DNA of 64,000 nucleotides, taken from Bacillota bacterium (GTDB taxonomy: Bacteria > Bacillota > Clostridia > Acetivibrionales > DSM-27016). Each line of letters begins with the position of its first letter. The first letter of the stretch is position 1. Below the pieces are notes generated by a model, which saw nothing but the letters and a program-made list of their open reading frames with translations, searched no databases and was not told the DNA's origin. Below, piece after piece: positions 25,574-35,221 of this stretch. The DNA lies in assembly GCA_023390115.1 (NCBI GenBank), contig JAEWDM010000034.1, positions 1 to 64,000 of the forward strand. The letters run 5' to 3'. The position numbers were made by a program, and so were the translations under genes.

Positions 25574-28047
25574 CTTTGATTTCACACCCTAAAAAGAGGC
25601 TATGCAGCCATCTTAAAGACTCCATGCTTATAGGAATTAATGTTTTAAAGCAAATGAAGCTTGACTTTGAATGCTGCTCAAAAGCCGAAATTGAGCGGAT
25701 TTGCGGCTTAAGCCTGCTTACACATGACATCGGTAAGGGTACACTGTTTTTTCAGGAGTATATGCAAGATATTGAGGCAGGGATAGAGCCGCCCCGGCAT
25801 AAAGAAAAGAAAGAAAAGGAGCACGGGCTTTTATCGGGAGTTCTGTCCTTTGCAATATGCAGAAGGATTACAGGCAGTGATACAATGGCTTTTTTTGCTT
25901 ATATGACTGTATCAAGACATCACGGGGCCTTAATAAATTACGCGGATTATTTTAAAAAGCTTAAGAATACAGAAAGAAGAGAACTTCTTTTAAAGCAATT
26001 TGAAAGCATTGACAGGGTGGGCCTGCAGCAGGAGCTTGATATGGCGGGTATAGAATTTGACATAAATGGCTATGATGCCTATGCTTTCCGGCAGGAGCTG
26101 GATTTTATGTCCTCACGTCCTTTTAATTCAAAGGTAAGAGGGGTAATAAGAAATAAGGAAATCTTTATCTTGATAAATCTGATGTTTTCAATATTGATTT
26201 TTTCAGATAAAATAGAGGCAATTTCACAGAATGTAAAAGAAGCTTCAAATTCTGTGGAAGAAAGCTCACACAGCGCGCATTATGATTTGAAAGAACATAT
26301 TGAAGAAATTGCTCAATGGAGAGAGCTGCCGGTTTCGCTGGTAGATGAGTATAAAAGGGGCCTGGATATAAAAAATGCGGATATGGCGGGGTGGAGAGAG
26401 CGGATTTGCGAGGATGCGACAGAAAGCGTGTCGGCTATTGATCTTAAAAAGCATAAGATATTGTCGCTGAATGTTCCCACAGGAGCGGGGAAAACACTAA
26501 CCGCACTCAAGGCTGCATTGAAAATAAGGGAAAGGCTGAATAATGAGGAAGCTATAAAGGCGAGAATAATATACATACTCCCGTATACCTCTATTATAGA
26601 GCAGAATTATGAAGTGTTTGAAAAGGTGCTGGGAGCGCATGACAGCAGGGTACTGCTGAAGCACCACCACCTGGCGGAAAAATGCTACAGTTTGGGAAAC
26701 ACTGAGAGCTATGAAGGAGAACTGGGCGAACATCTGGTTGAGGCATGGGATTCACAGGTTGTTGTCAGCACCTTTGTACAGCTTCTCCATTCCATATTTA
26801 CCAATAGAAACAGGCAGCTTATAAAATTTCACAGCCTTTCAAATTCCATAATCATACTTGACGAGGTTCAGAGCATTCCATTCAGGTATTGGAGGCTTAT
26901 TAAGGAGATATTTTCGGATATGGCCAAAACCCTGAATTGCTTTTTTCTGCTTATGACGGCAACAATGCCTCTTATATTTTCCGGGGAAAACGGGGAAATA
27001 TACGAGCTGGCATCAGAGAGGGAGCTCTACTTTAATGCATTTAACAGGATAGACATTGATGTCAGGCTTTTGGACAGGGCCATGCCTTTGTCGGAGTTCA
27101 AATGCAGACTGTGCATGGATATAAATAAGTATACTAAAGACAGCTTTCTCATAGTGATGAATACAATAAAAAGCTCAATACAGGTGTTCCGGTTTCTTAA
27201 GGAGAAATTCGGACAGGAGGCTGAGGTTTGCTATCTCTCTACCAATATAATCCCTAAGCACAGAACAGCAAGGATTAACGAGATAAAAAGCAGCAGCGGG
27301 AGGAAGATAATTGTTTCGACTCAACTTATAGAGGCGGGAGTGGACATTGATGTTGAGAGAGTGTACAGGGATTTTGCTCCTATGGATTGCATAACGCAGA
27401 CGGCGGGAAGGTGCAATCGTGAGTGGGGGGGCAGCAGGGGAATTGTCACTGTGGTAAAGCTTGCCGACGAGGATACCGCCTGCTCAAAGGAGTATTCTGC
27501 ATATGTATACGATGAAGTTTTACGGGAAGCCACACGCAAGGTTCTGGGGGGTAAAGAGATTATAGAGGAAAGGGACATTTCCCGGCTTTCCGAACTCTAC
27601 TTCCGGCAGCTTAAGCATACCGGGAGTGATGATGCAAGCACCTTTTTGATAGAAAAGATTTCGGGGCTTGATTATGATGAGGCTTTTGAGCTTAAGGGGA
27701 GAAAGGAAAACGGTTATAAGAAAGATGCTTTTCAGCTTATTGATAATGAGTTTAAAACTATTGACATGTTTATAGAGACAGACCAAGAGGCAAAGGAATT
27801 GTGGAGAGAATATGAAAAGATAAGGTACAGCAGTTGTGACGGCCTGCAAAGGAAAAGAGATTTCAATAAAATAAAAAAGGACTTCTATTCTTATGTTGTA
27901 AGCATACCCGAAAAGGTGGTAAAGCTGCATTACAGAAGCGTAACAGAAATGGATATGCTTTTAAGGGTTTCCTTTGAGGAGTTGAGGAATGTGTATGATA
28001 TGGATACGGGATTTTTAAGAGACGGCATTACGGACTATTTTATGTGA
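25570..28047 (+). CDS. cas3: CRISPR nuclease-helicase Cas3
   Basis: An 825-residue effector nuclease. An N-terminal HD domain (His52-Asp53 in THDIGKG, His85 in EHGLLSG, His117-His118 in SRHHGAL) should cut and degrade the displaced strand. The superfamily 2 helicase follows with Walker A VPTGAGKT at 302-309, the DEVQ box at 431-434, MTATMP as motif III, and QTAGRCNR as motif VI. All core motifs are present, so the protein appears active. It is embedded in the cas8b-cas7-cas5-cas3-cas6 operon. Confidence 0.95.
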   Translation: MTLISHPKKRLCSHLKDSMLIGINVLKQMKLDFECCSKAEIERICGLSLLTHDIGKGTLFFQEYMQDIEAGIEPPRHKEKKEKEHGLLSGVLSFAICRRITGSDTMAFFAYMTVSRHHGALINYADYFKKLKNTERRELLLKQFESIDRVGLQQELDMAGIEFDINGYDAYAFRQELDFMSSRPFNSKVRGVIRNKEIFILINLMFSILIFSDKIEAISQNVKEASNSVEESSHSAHYDLKEHIEEIAQWRELPVSLVDEYKRGLDIKNADMAGWRERICEDATESVSAIDLKKHKILSLNVPTGAGKTLTALKAALKIRERLNNEEAIKARIIYILPYTSIIEQNYEVFEKVLGAHDSRVLLKHHHLAEKCYSLGNTESYEGELGEHLVEAWDSQVVVSTFVQLLHSIFTNRNRQLIKFHSLSNSIIILDEVQSIPFRYWRLIKEIFSDMAKTLNCFFLLMTATMPLIFSGENGEIYELASERELYFNAFNRIDIDVRLLDRAMPLSEFKCRLCMDINKYTKDSFLIVMNTIKSSIQVFRFLKEKFGQEAEVCYLSTNIIPKHRTARINEIKSSSGRKIIVSTQLIEAGVDIDVERVYRDFAPMDCITQTAGRCNREWGGSRGIVTVVKLADEDTACSKEYSAYVYDEVLREATRKVLGGKEIIEERDISRLSELYFRQLKHTGSDDASTFLIEKISGLDYDEAFELKGRKENGYKKDAFQLIDNEFKTIDMFIETDQEAKELWREYEKIRYSSCDGLQRKRDFNKIKKDFYSYVVSIPEKVVKLHYRSVTEMDMLLRVSFEELRNVYDMDTGFLRDGITDYFM

Positions 28048-28060
28048 AACGGGTGGGGAA

Positions 28061-28732
28061 ATGAAAATAAGGATGCTTTTGATAGAGCTTGGTGAGGACA
28101 GGATAAGCCCGAGGGATGTGCCAAAATTGAGGGGGTATATTGCGGGTAAATTTCCGGAATTTACCGAGCTTCATAACCATACTGAGAGCAATGGCTTCAA
28201 ATACGGCTATCCCATGATTCAGTACAAGACGGTGCAGGGCGTGCCTGCAGTTATAGGCATAAATGAATATGCGGAAAGGCTTGTAGAGGCGCTTTACGAT
28301 ATAGACGAGGTTGACGTGGGCGGGAGGCTTATAAAGGTTTTTGAAAAGGCCTACAAAATTAAAAGCTATGACTTAGGAAGCAGAGAGGGCTTAGGGCTGT
28401 ACCGATTTATATCCCCGTGGATGGCGCTGAATCAGGAAAACCACCGCAGATATGCCGGAATGAGTGAGCAGGACAGGCAGGAGCTTCTTAAAAGGATTTT
28501 GACGGGCAATATTCTTTCTATGTCAAAATCATTTTCTTATAGGGTAGACAGACCCATAAATGTACTAGTTAAGCTTGAGCCTGTGCATGTAAATTTCAAA
28601 AGCAGGCAGATGCTGGCCTTCAAGGGAGAGTTCATGACTAATTTTCTGATACCCGACTATCTGGGCATAGGCAAATTGGTATCGAGAGGCTTTGGTACAG
28701 TAACCAGAGCAGGAGAGCAGGAGTTTAAATGA
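28061..28732 (+). CDS. cas6: crRNA-processing endoribonuclease Cas6
   Basis: A 223-residue double-ferredoxin-fold RNase that cleaves the repeat to release guide RNAs with an 8-base handle. The glycine-rich C-terminal loop (GIGKLVSRGFGTV near 202-214) is clear, and His residues in the N-terminal half (ELHNHTESNGFKYGYP) are candidates for the active site. It lies 14 bases after cas3 and ends 10 bases before the leader of the main array. In a CreTA reading it would also process the CreA-like RNA. Confidence 0.93.
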   Translation: MKIRMLLIELGEDRISPRDVPKLRGYIAGKFPEFTELHNHTESNGFKYGYPMIQYKTVQGVPAVIGINEYAERLVEALYDIDEVDVGGRLIKVFEKAYKIKSYDLGSREGLGLYRFISPWMALNQENHRRYAGMSEQDRQELLKRILTGNILSMSKSFSYRVDRPINVLVKLEPVHVNFKSRQMLAFKGEFMTNFLIPDYLGIGKLVSRGFGTVTRAGEQEFK

Positions 28733-28742
28733 AAAGGAAGCG

Positions 28743-29138
28743 GCAGCTCATCTGCTGCAATTCAGGGAACTGTAAATTTCATGCATTTCTTGTGGAAACA
28801 AAGCAAAACATACATTGATAAAAAAGAGCGGATATGATAAAATCAGCTTGATGGCAAGAAGATAATCCTTGCTGTAAAAGGAATGGTCTCTGTGTTTAAA
28901 AGCGGTGTGTTCGGGTACATTTGCACCTTGAAAATTTCTGTTCTTGGAAAAATTATTGGTATTTTGCGGCTTTAGCCCCATAAAGGCGCATAGCTAAAGG
29001 CCTAGAGTACCCTGTTGCTGATTTAAAATGGGCAAAAAACGGGGTAAAAGAGCCTGGTGTACGGGAAAAAGTACAATATTTAAGGGGGCAGGAAAACACT
29101 GTAATAGTTGATATATTAGGATTTTGGTCGAAAGGTCT
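28743..29138 (+). promoter_or_regulatory. CRISPR leader copy 2 (main array)
   Basis: This 396-base stretch between cas6 and the first repeat is a close copy of 20215-20614, with the same order of short motifs. It must hold the array promoter. The two copies differ by scattered substitutions and small indels, so the duplication is not recent. Confidence 0.85.
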
Positions 29139-30408
29139 GTTTAAATGCAAGTTCCATTAAAACAAGGATTGAAACAAAAATTTGTAGAAATAATCGTGCT
29201 ATTTTAGGTGTGTTTAAATGCAAGTTCCATTAAAACAAGGATTGAAACCTCTGTCCGGCTTTGCCCACCGTCTGCCATAGCAATAGGTTTAAATGCAAGT
29301 TCCATTAAAACAAGGATTGAAACCTGCCGCAACAATTTCTTTTTTTATCGCGCCTATATGTTTAAATGCAAGTTCCATTAAAACAAGGATTGAAACATGT
29401 ACACATTAATCTTATCAACGTCCATTCCCTTAGTTTAAATGCAAGTTCCATTAAAACAAGGATTGAAACTGTATTTTTGCGTATCATTTGGTATAACGCC
29501 AGCCTGTTTAAATGCAAGTTCCATTAAAACAAGGATTGAAACGGGCTTATGAAAGGGCTACGTTGGGCGGGGGAGCTGGTTTAAATGCAAGTTCCATTAA
29601 AACAAGGATTGAAACCTGGTGTCTGTGGGCAGCTTGCGGAATAACAAGATAGTTTAAATGCAAGTTCCATTAAAACAAGGATTGAAACCAGAGCGACACA
29701 AAACCATTGCTGCGAAGTGGGCGAGGTTTAAATGCAAGTTCCATTAAAACAAGGATTGAAACGCTAAAGATATACACCAAAATGCCATAGACCACGGGTT
29801 TAAATGCAAGTTCCATTAAAACAAGGATTGAAACAAAGTGTCATGTATCATGAATGAACCGATACACAAAGTGTTTAAATGCAAGTTCCATTAAAACAAG
29901 GATTGAAACTAATAGGCTTTATCTTCAAAAGGATATGATTCATTTGTTTAAATGCAAGTTCCATTAAAACAAGGATTGAAACAAATCTACCACATAAACA
30001 TAACTATTAAGATTAACAGTTTAAATGCAAGTTCCATTAAAACAAGGATTGAAACATACCTCCTATGCTGCTTTTTTAGGCAACCAGACACGGTTTAAAT
30101 GCAAGTTCCATTAAAACAAGGATTGAAACTAATATCCTTAAAGGATATTCATATCAAATCCAAAAAGTTTAAATGCAAGTTCCATTAAAACAAGGATTGA
30201 AACCAGAGCAGGGACACAGCCAGATAACACGATCTATTTTGTTTAAATGCAAGTTCCATTAAAACAAGGATTGAAACCAGACGAGCGCAAAAAAATAGAC
30301 AAGGAAATAACGGGTTTAAATGCAAGTTCCATTAAAACAAGGATTGAAACGCTCCTCACACAGCCAATTAGCAGCAGTGAGCGGGATGTTTAAATGCAAG
30401 TTCCATTA
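29139..30408 (+). CRISPR. Main CRISPR array, left part: 17 complete repeats plus an interrupted 18th
   Basis: The 37-base repeat (starts GTTTAAATGC, middle AAGTTCCATTAAAACAAGGA, ends TTGAAAC) begins at 29139, 29212, 29287, 29360, 29433, 29506, 29579, 29652, 29726, 29798, 29873, 29946, 30019, 30093, 30167, 30241 and 30314. All copies read as identical. Spacers are 35-38 bases. The repeat starting at 30388 is cut after 21 bases by the mobile element and its remaining 16 bases lie at 38270-38285. The array points away from cas6, with the leader on the left. Confidence 0.98.
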
Positions 30409-30419
30409 GGACAGTGTCC
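30388..30419. other. Left attachment junction (attL) inside a CRISPR repeat
   Basis: The 5' repeat half ending in CCATTA (30403-30408) runs directly into GGACAGTGTCC (30409-30419). CCATTA is also present at the right junction. The element ends carry near-inverted repeats: the reverse complement of GGACAGTGTCC differs from GGACACTGCCC at the right end by one base. Confidence 0.85.
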
Positions 30420-30497
30420 TAACACCTAAAGGAAGCATAAACTCATGGCTGGCGGCGGCGTTAAAAGTAACGGCACAATGTCCAATATTCAGTTGCT

Positions 30498-31976
30498 TCA
30501 AGCTCCCAAGCCCTTTAATGCAAGACGGTCAACCGCGCCGATGTTGTTGTAGATAATCTCAACTTTTTGGCGGCGGTCACCTCTGGCCTGTTCCGGCTCA
30601 TGGACGATAATGCGGTCAATAAATTCATGGACGATTGCCGGGGTCAATTCCTCAATCTCGGTATAGCGGCGAACCACGGAAAGGAACCTGTCCACATTTA
30701 CGGCTTGGCTTTCCTCGGCGGTTCGTTTCTTTGCCGTTGTTTCCCGCTTGTATTCCTGTGCGCTCCTGTCCATGACTACCCTTGCAAACTGCTTTTCATG
30801 CTTTGGAATGTAGCGGAGCAAATCCCGCAATTCCTCAAGCACAAGCTGGGTAAGCTGGCTCTCCCGGATAAAGTGGCAGGTGCATTTCCGCTTACCCTGA
30901 TACTGGATGTCCCTGCGGTATTCCGAACAGCTATACGAACCCTCGTAGCGTGTTCCCCACTTGTTCTTGATTGACCGGGTATGAAAATACAGCTTTGCGC
31001 CGCAATCGGCACAGTAGGCCACGCCGGAGAACAAACCAGACTTTCCATAGCGCGGGGCGCGGCGTTTGTGCTGGCGCATACTGCGGACAATATCCCATGT
31101 TTCCGGGTCTATAATCGCCGGGTGAGTATCTTCAAACACAAGCTGTTTTTCGGGAGGGTTCAGCCGGGGGCGATTGTCCTTGTAGGATTTCGACCATGTT
31201 TTGAAATTGATGGTCAGCCCCAAATATTCCGGCGCGTCCAAAATCTTATGTACCGTTGTGGTATTCCAGAAATACGGGTCTTTGCAAGGCCGGGCTTTTT
31301 TCACAATGCCGTGTTCGTACTTGTAGCCGCTAGGGTTCAAGATATGTTCATCATTCAGCAACCGGGCAATCTGGGCGGGGCCATAGCCCTCCACGGAAAG
31401 CCGGAATATCCGGCGCACAGTAGCCGCGCTTTCCTCGTCAATAACAAGCTGTTTTGGATTGTCCGGGTCTTTGCGGTAGCCATAGGGCGGGATAACCGCA
31501 AGGCGTTCGCCGCTTTTGCCTTTGGCCTGCCACACGGCGCGGATTTTCTTACTGGTATTTTTGACGAACCACTCGTTAAACAGATTCATCATAGGGGTAA
31601 AATCGTTTTCCCCGCGCCCGGTGTCTACATTGTCATTGACCGCAATCAGCCGAACGTCCTTTTCTGAAAAGAGAATTTCCGTATAAAAACCGACTTTCAG
31701 ATAATCGCGCCCGAAGCGGCTCATATCCTTCACAATGACCGTTGCCACGTTCCCGTCTTCCACTTCCTCAATCATTTGAGAAAAGGCGGGGCGGTCAAAA
31801 TCGGCTCCTGAAAAACCATCATCATAAATGAACTCATAAGGCGTAAAGCCGTTGTCCTCCGCGTACTTAGTGAGTATTTTCCGCTGATTGATAATGCTGT
31901 TGGAATCGCCCTGTAATTCGTCCTCATGGCTTAATCTGCCATATAAATAAATTTTCTTGTCAGGCTGTCTTTTCAT
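30498..31976 (-). CDS. Large serine recombinase (TnpX/TndX-like)
   Basis: A 492-residue site-specific recombinase. The N-terminal resolvase domain has the nucleophile Ser16 in YGRLSHEDE, with DGFSGADFDRP and VKDMSRFGRDYL carrying the supporting arginines. The central recombinase domain and a zinc ribbon with CADCGAKL and later CTCHF follow, then a coiled coil and a C-terminal DUF4368-like tail. It should integrate and excise the surrounding element through a circular intermediate. It lies at the extreme left end of the element reading inward from the right, as in related transposons. It is intact, so the element may still move. Confidence 0.93.
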   Translation of the reverse strand: MKRQPDKKIYLYGRLSHEDELQGDSNSIINQRKILTKYAEDNGFTPYEFIYDDGFSGADFDRPAFSQMIEEVEDGNVATVIVKDMSRFGRDYLKVGFYTEILFSEKDVRLIAVNDNVDTGRGENDFTPMMNLFNEWFVKNTSKKIRAVWQAKGKSGERLAVIPPYGYRKDPDNPKQLVIDEESAATVRRIFRLSVEGYGPAQIARLLNDEHILNPSGYKYEHGIVKKARPCKDPYFWNTTTVHKILDAPEYLGLTINFKTWSKSYKDNRPRLNPPEKQLVFEDTHPAIIDPETWDIVRSMRQHKRRAPRYGKSGLFSGVAYCADCGAKLYFHTRSIKNKWGTRYEGSYSCSEYRRDIQYQGKRKCTCHFIRESQLTQLVLEELRDLLRYIPKHEKQFARVVMDRSAQEYKRETTAKKRTAEESQAVNVDRFLSVVRRYTEIEELTPAIVHEFIDRIIVHEPEQARGDRRQKVEIIYNNIGAVDRLALKGLGA

Positions 31977-32078
31977 TGTAACCTCTCTTTCCGACAGCCA
32001 ACAGACGGTAATGTATACTCTTATTATACCGCCTTTGCCGCCTGTTGTTAAGTTTGTCGCGGGGACAAATTGCTTGTT

Positions 32079-32273
32079 TCAAACCCTGTCGGGCCTGTCA
32101 GTGTCATATTGAACCAGACGGGCAAAGGTGGAAACAACATCACCCTCCTTACCCTCTTTGAAGCGGGAGGAAACGAGGAAAGTCGTATTGCCGATTTTTC
32201 GGGTAGTAGTATGTTCTTGCGGCTCGATAACGTCGTGAGTAGAGATATTTTCATTTTTATTGATTTCCTGCAT
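32079..32273 (-). CDS. tnpW: TnpW-family small transposon protein
   Basis: A 64-residue protein with the core RKIGNTTFLVSSRFKEG, typical of TnpW proteins encoded next to large serine recombinases in clostridial mobilizable elements. Its function is unknown. AAAGGAG precedes the ATG. It lies upstream of the recombinase on the same strand, about 100 bases apart. Confidence 0.75.
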   Translation of the reverse strand: MQEINKNENISTHDVIEPQEHTTTRKIGNTTFLVSSRFKEGKEGDVVSTFARLVQYDTDRPDRV

Positions 32274-32291
32274 AGTAAACTCCTTTCCGGG

Positions 32292-32316
32292 ACTTCGGGC
32301 TAAGTTGGCCCGAAGT
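32292..32316. repeat. 25-base palindrome, copy 1
   Basis: ACTTCGGGCTAA, a central G, then TTGGCCCGAAGT. It differs from the other two copies (33338 and 37769) at one arm base and sits just upstream of tnpW. It is not followed by a T run, so it is unlikely to be a simple terminator. Confidence 0.7.
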
Positions 32317-32346
32317 GCGAATCATCCTTTTTCCGTTACAAAACAC

Positions 32347-32769
32347 TCATTGCTGTTTGGAAAGAATCTTATGTAATTGCTTTAATGCCAGTTTGAGAGA
32401 GTGGCCTATTGAAGATTTATTTACGCCCTCCATTTCGGCAATCTCACGGTGATTAAGTCCGCGAAAATAATACAAATATACTCTGCTCCGCTGTATCTCG
32501 GTTAGTTGTTCCATTGCCTCATATAATTGCTGATTCTGCTCTATCTGTTCATAGAGAACAGCGGTATCTTCACTTGCGGCCTTCACAGAGATTTCTAAAA
32601 ACTCGTCTGTAAGGGGTGTAAAGTCAATTCGCCGTCTGTCCTGCCGCCTTTGGGATTGAATTTGCCGGGTGGTCTGATCCAACACTTCTTTGACCGAAGC
32701 GGAAACTGCAACGCTGATTTGTTTTGTGCTATTGATTTTATATTCTATTATCACAAATGACTTGTCCAT
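32347..32769 (-). CDS. Sigma-70 region 4-like regulator of the element
   Basis: A 140-residue protein whose C-terminal third is a sigma region 4 helix-turn-helix (LTEIQRSRVYLYYFRGLNHREIAEMEGV, then SSIGHSLKLALKQL). The N-terminal part lacks a recognisable region 2, so it resembles the truncated sigma-like proteins common on Firmicute conjugative and mobilizable elements, which probably control excision or transfer genes. It is followed by tnpW and the recombinase on the same strand. Confidence 0.75.
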   Translation of the reverse strand: MDKSFVIIEYKINSTKQISVAVSASVKEVLDQTTRQIQSQRRQDRRRIDFTPLTDEFLEISVKAASEDTAVLYEQIEQNQQLYEAMEQLTEIQRSRVYLYYFRGLNHREIAEMEGVNKSSIGHSLKLALKQLHKILSKQQ

Positions 32770-32841
32770 TCTGTTCCCTCCATTAAGAAAATTTTCCTTC
32801 TAATAGCCATGTGATTTAGAAGTCTGGTTCGGAACAGAGAA

Positions 32842-33261
32842 TCAATCCTTTTTCAAAAATTTCTCCATGTTTTTCAGTCCTCTGGAAATAGCGTCTCTGA
32901 CAGCACTTTCGTCTACGCCCTCTGTCCGTGCAATGTCAGATTTACTCATGCCGAGTATGTAATGGGCATAAATCCGTTTTCTCTGTTTTGGTGGTAAAGA
33001 AGCGATAGCGGCTTGTAATTGTTCGGCGGTCACTTTTTGCTCATAAATTTCATAGAGCGTAAGAGGCACGAACAGAATATCCTTTTCAATTCCGTCATTT
33101 GCGTCCAGTGAATAGTGGGCTTTGTTATAAAAGCGGCGGCGAATATAATTCTTTTCTAAGCGTTCAGCTTCCAAAAGGGCCATTTCCACTTCATCGGGTA
33201 TTTCAACAAAAATGTCTGAATTATAAAACGGGTAGAAATCCCGCAAATTGATTTTAGCCAT
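32842..33261 (-). CDS. Second sigma region 4-like regulator of the element
   Basis: A 139-residue relative of the preceding protein, with the helix-turn-helix LPPKQRKRIYAHYILGMSKS and DIARTEGVDESAVRDAISRG. The ATG at 33261 is chosen because GGAGG lies eight bases upstream. A longer frame begins within that site. A 14-bp perfect inverted repeat overlaps the region just upstream and may be its operator. Confidence 0.75.
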   Translation of the reverse strand: MAKINLRDFYPFYNSDIFVEIPDEVEMALLEAERLEKNYIRRRFYNKAHYSLDANDGIEKDILFVPLTLYEIYEQKVTAEQLQAAIASLPPKQRKRIYAHYILGMSKSDIARTEGVDESAVRDAISRGLKNMEKFLKKD

Positions 33262-33270
33262 AGGGCATTC

Positions 33271-33311
33271 CTCCATTTCGATTTTTTAGGGGTTAGCAAA
33301 TCGAAATGGAG
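33271..33311. repeat. 14-bp perfect inverted repeat overlapping a ribosome binding site
   Basis: CTCCATTTCGATTT at 33271-33284 and AAATCGAAATGGAG at 33298-33311 are exact reverse complements with a 13-base loop. On the minus strand the second-read arm includes part of the GGAGG used by the sigma-like gene, so an RNA hairpin could mask translation. A DNA operator is the alternative. Confidence 0.6.
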
Positions 33312-33337
33312 TAGGAGGGGAACGACAGCGGGGCTGA

Positions 33338-33362
33338 ACTTCGGGCCAAGTTGGCCCGAAGT
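33338..33362. repeat. 25-base palindrome, copy 2
   Basis: ACTTCGGGCCAA, G, TTGGCCCGAAGT, a perfect palindrome apart from the centre. It is located upstream of the sigma-like gene at 32842-33261. Confidence 0.75.
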
Positions 33363-33402
33363 GATGGGGCTTGTCCCATGAATTGTCAGTGAAAAAAGTG
33401 TA

Positions 33403-33440
33403 CAAAAAAACACCTTTGCGCAGATTTGCACGAAAGGTGT
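33403..33440 (-). terminator. Rho-independent terminator inside the element
   Basis: ACACCTTT at 33410-33417 pairs with AAAGGTGT at 33433-33440, and on the minus strand a run of six or seven T follows. It would stop transcripts coming from the ABC transporter genes before the sigma-like gene. Confidence 0.75.
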
Positions 33441-33445
33441 CGAAT

Positions 33446-33477
33446 AAAAAATGACCGCACTGATAGGTCATTTTTTT
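33446..33477. terminator. Bidirectional terminator inside the element
   Basis: AAAAAATGACC at 33446-33456 and GGTCATTTTTT at 33466-33476 form an 11-bp stem with A and T tracts on either side, so it can work in both directions. A further weaker hairpin (CCGCCAAA with TTTGGCGG, 33643-33672) lies between it and the ABC genes. The 33478-33827 stretch holds no gene that I can see. Confidence 0.75.
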
Positions 33478-33827
33478 AATGATTATTTTGAATTTATAGT
33501 GTATTGGAGCGTCAGCTAGGCTAAACCGTTACAGCAAGATAACGGTTCCTCCCTTAATTGATAGAAACAACGTCTATGCACGAAAAAGCCCTCCAAACTT
33601 GAAAGCTCGGAGAGCGAATTGTATTTGCGCATGAAAAATCCCCCGCCAAACTTTTGTTTTTTTATTTGGCGGACAATCCTATCTTTCTACCAATTTATCA
33701 ATAATGACAACTATAATTCGCTACCTAGAGCAGATAAAACTTGTGAACCTCACTAGATTGTCATCATGCGCTTACATCCTAGTGCCTTATTTAAAGAACC
33801 TATTTTCAATATGTTGTCATACTTTGT

Positions 33828-34460
33828 TCAACTTTGCTTTTTACAGCTCAAATAAACACCACCCCACATAACGATGCAAATAATAAATAATACAGCCTTA
33901 TTGGTCAGCCATATGCCGTTCTGATCTCCTGCATATCGTATAAACAGATATACATATTCTACGCCGGGGAAGCGCAATAGGCTTTTTATAAGCATTGTAA
34001 TCAGCCAGATGATACCGCATGTTAAAGTTGAAATATGCTCCTGTGTATAGTGGAGATTAAAGAACACAGTTAGCGTGGATAGAAATAATGCAGGAGGAAT
34101 GTAAATCAAAACCATTTCCCACAGCGGTATTTCGTTTCGCCCATATGATACGATTGCCATACTTAATAGCGCAAACAGGCTAACAGTGACAAATACAGCC
34201 ATAAATCTGTAACACACCCATGAAAACAACGACCTTCCCTGTGCCGCTATCACATCATAGTTGTCATCAGCCCTTAATTTCCCCCATTCTCCTACTGACA
34301 TAGCTGCAAAGAACGGAAATATTACTTCAAATCCAATATAGCTTAAAGTAAGCAACTCTCCAGCAAAAATTGAAAGTGTAGCAAAAACTGCAACAAGCGC
34401 AGACAAAATAAGTATTGGATTGACCCCCATGATTTTTAATTCACTTTTTATTTGGCTCAT
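33828..34460 (-). CDS. ABC-2-like membrane permease subunit (second permease)
   Basis: A 210-residue protein with about six hydrophobic segments and no soluble domain. It overlaps the preceding permease gene by the ATGA arrangement and is the last gene of the ATPase-permease-permease set, so it is taken as the second membrane subunit. By comparison with element-borne transporters of this architecture it may export or detoxify a peptide or antibiotic. The substrate is unknown. Confidence 0.65.
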   Translation of the reverse strand: MSQIKSELKIMGVNPILILSALVAVFATLSIFAGELLTLSYIGFEVIFPFFAAMSVGEWGKLRADDNYDVIAAQGRSLFSWVCYRFMAVFVTVSLFALLSMAIVSYGRNEIPLWEMVLIYIPPALFLSTLTVFFNLHYTQEHISTLTCGIIWLITMLIKSLLRFPGVEYVYLFIRYAGDQNGIWLTNKAVLFIICIVMWGGVYLSCKKQS

Positions 34461-35221
34461 GATTCAGTCCTCCAAAACTTGCGTTTTAGAAACAATGAAA
34501 CGAACGCTGTTATTCCACATCCTATTAGAAATATCGCATTTGCTTGAATGCTTCCAATATTGGTAAACGGATATTTCGGATGCTGCCATATAAGCTTCAT
34601 TAAATCACCAGAAGTAATCAGGTAGAATGGCATTTGCTCCGCAGAGCCAACAGATGCGGCATTGACAATAAACAAAACCGAAGCCAGTAGATAAAAAAGC
34701 CGTATATCCATCACTGCCGGAAGTGCTATTGAAACAAAGCTGACAAAAACGCTGACGGGCAGAGCACTCATGACAAGTGTTTTAACAAGAGGAATGGCAC
34801 AATCTGTTATCGAAGTTTCAAAAGGCACTGCAATGAAGTAAATTAGTGTATTCAATGTCAAAAATATTGCCAGTATAGTATAGGTATATAGAAATCCGCC
34901 GACCAATTTACCCAATACATATTGTCCTTTTGTAATTGGGCTTGCCATCATCAAAGATTTTACACTTGTTTTTTTGTCAAGCGGCATACGGCTGGACAGT
35001 AAAAACATGAGGCCGAAAATCATTATTAAGCCATCAAGACTCATGGTACGGTAAACAAAGTAGGAAGGCTGGGTAAGAAATTCTAACCGAGCAAGGTTTC
35101 CAGACGACGGGTAATTGTCTAGTAAGGCAACTATTACAGCCACAATAAGAACACCCCAAGTGGCAATTCGTTTCATCTGCATTTTATATTCATAATGTAT
35201 AATTGAAAGACACTTACGCAT
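34457..35221 (-). CDS. ABC-2-type transporter permease (first permease)
   Basis: About 254 residues with six membrane segments, a cytoplasmic N-terminus (RKCLSIIHYEYKMQMKRI) and the ABC-2 style pattern around LLSSRMPLDKKTSVKSLMMASP. The ATG at 35221 is preferred because GGGAGGG stands a few bases upstream; the longer GTG frame lies within the ATPase gene. It overlaps the ATPase stop by eight bases, so the two are translationally coupled. Confidence 0.75.
   Translation of the reverse strand: MRKCLSIIHYEYKMQMKRIATWGVLIVAVIVALLDNYPSSGNLARLEFLTQPSYFVYRTMSLDGLIMIFGLMFLLSSRMPLDKKTSVKSLMMASPITKGQYVLGKLVGGFLYTYTILAIFLTLNTLIYFIAVPFETSITDCAIPLVKTLVMSALPVSVFVSFVSIALPAVMDIRLFYLLASVLFIVNAASVGSAEQMPFYLITSGDLMKLIWQHPKYPFTNIGSIQANAIFLIGCGITAFVSLFLKRKFWRTES

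Noticed and set aside
30567..31667. Two long plus-strand frames (135 and 228 codons) in the recombinase region
   Set aside because: Antisense to the serine recombinase, whose catalytic and zinc-ribbon motifs are intact.
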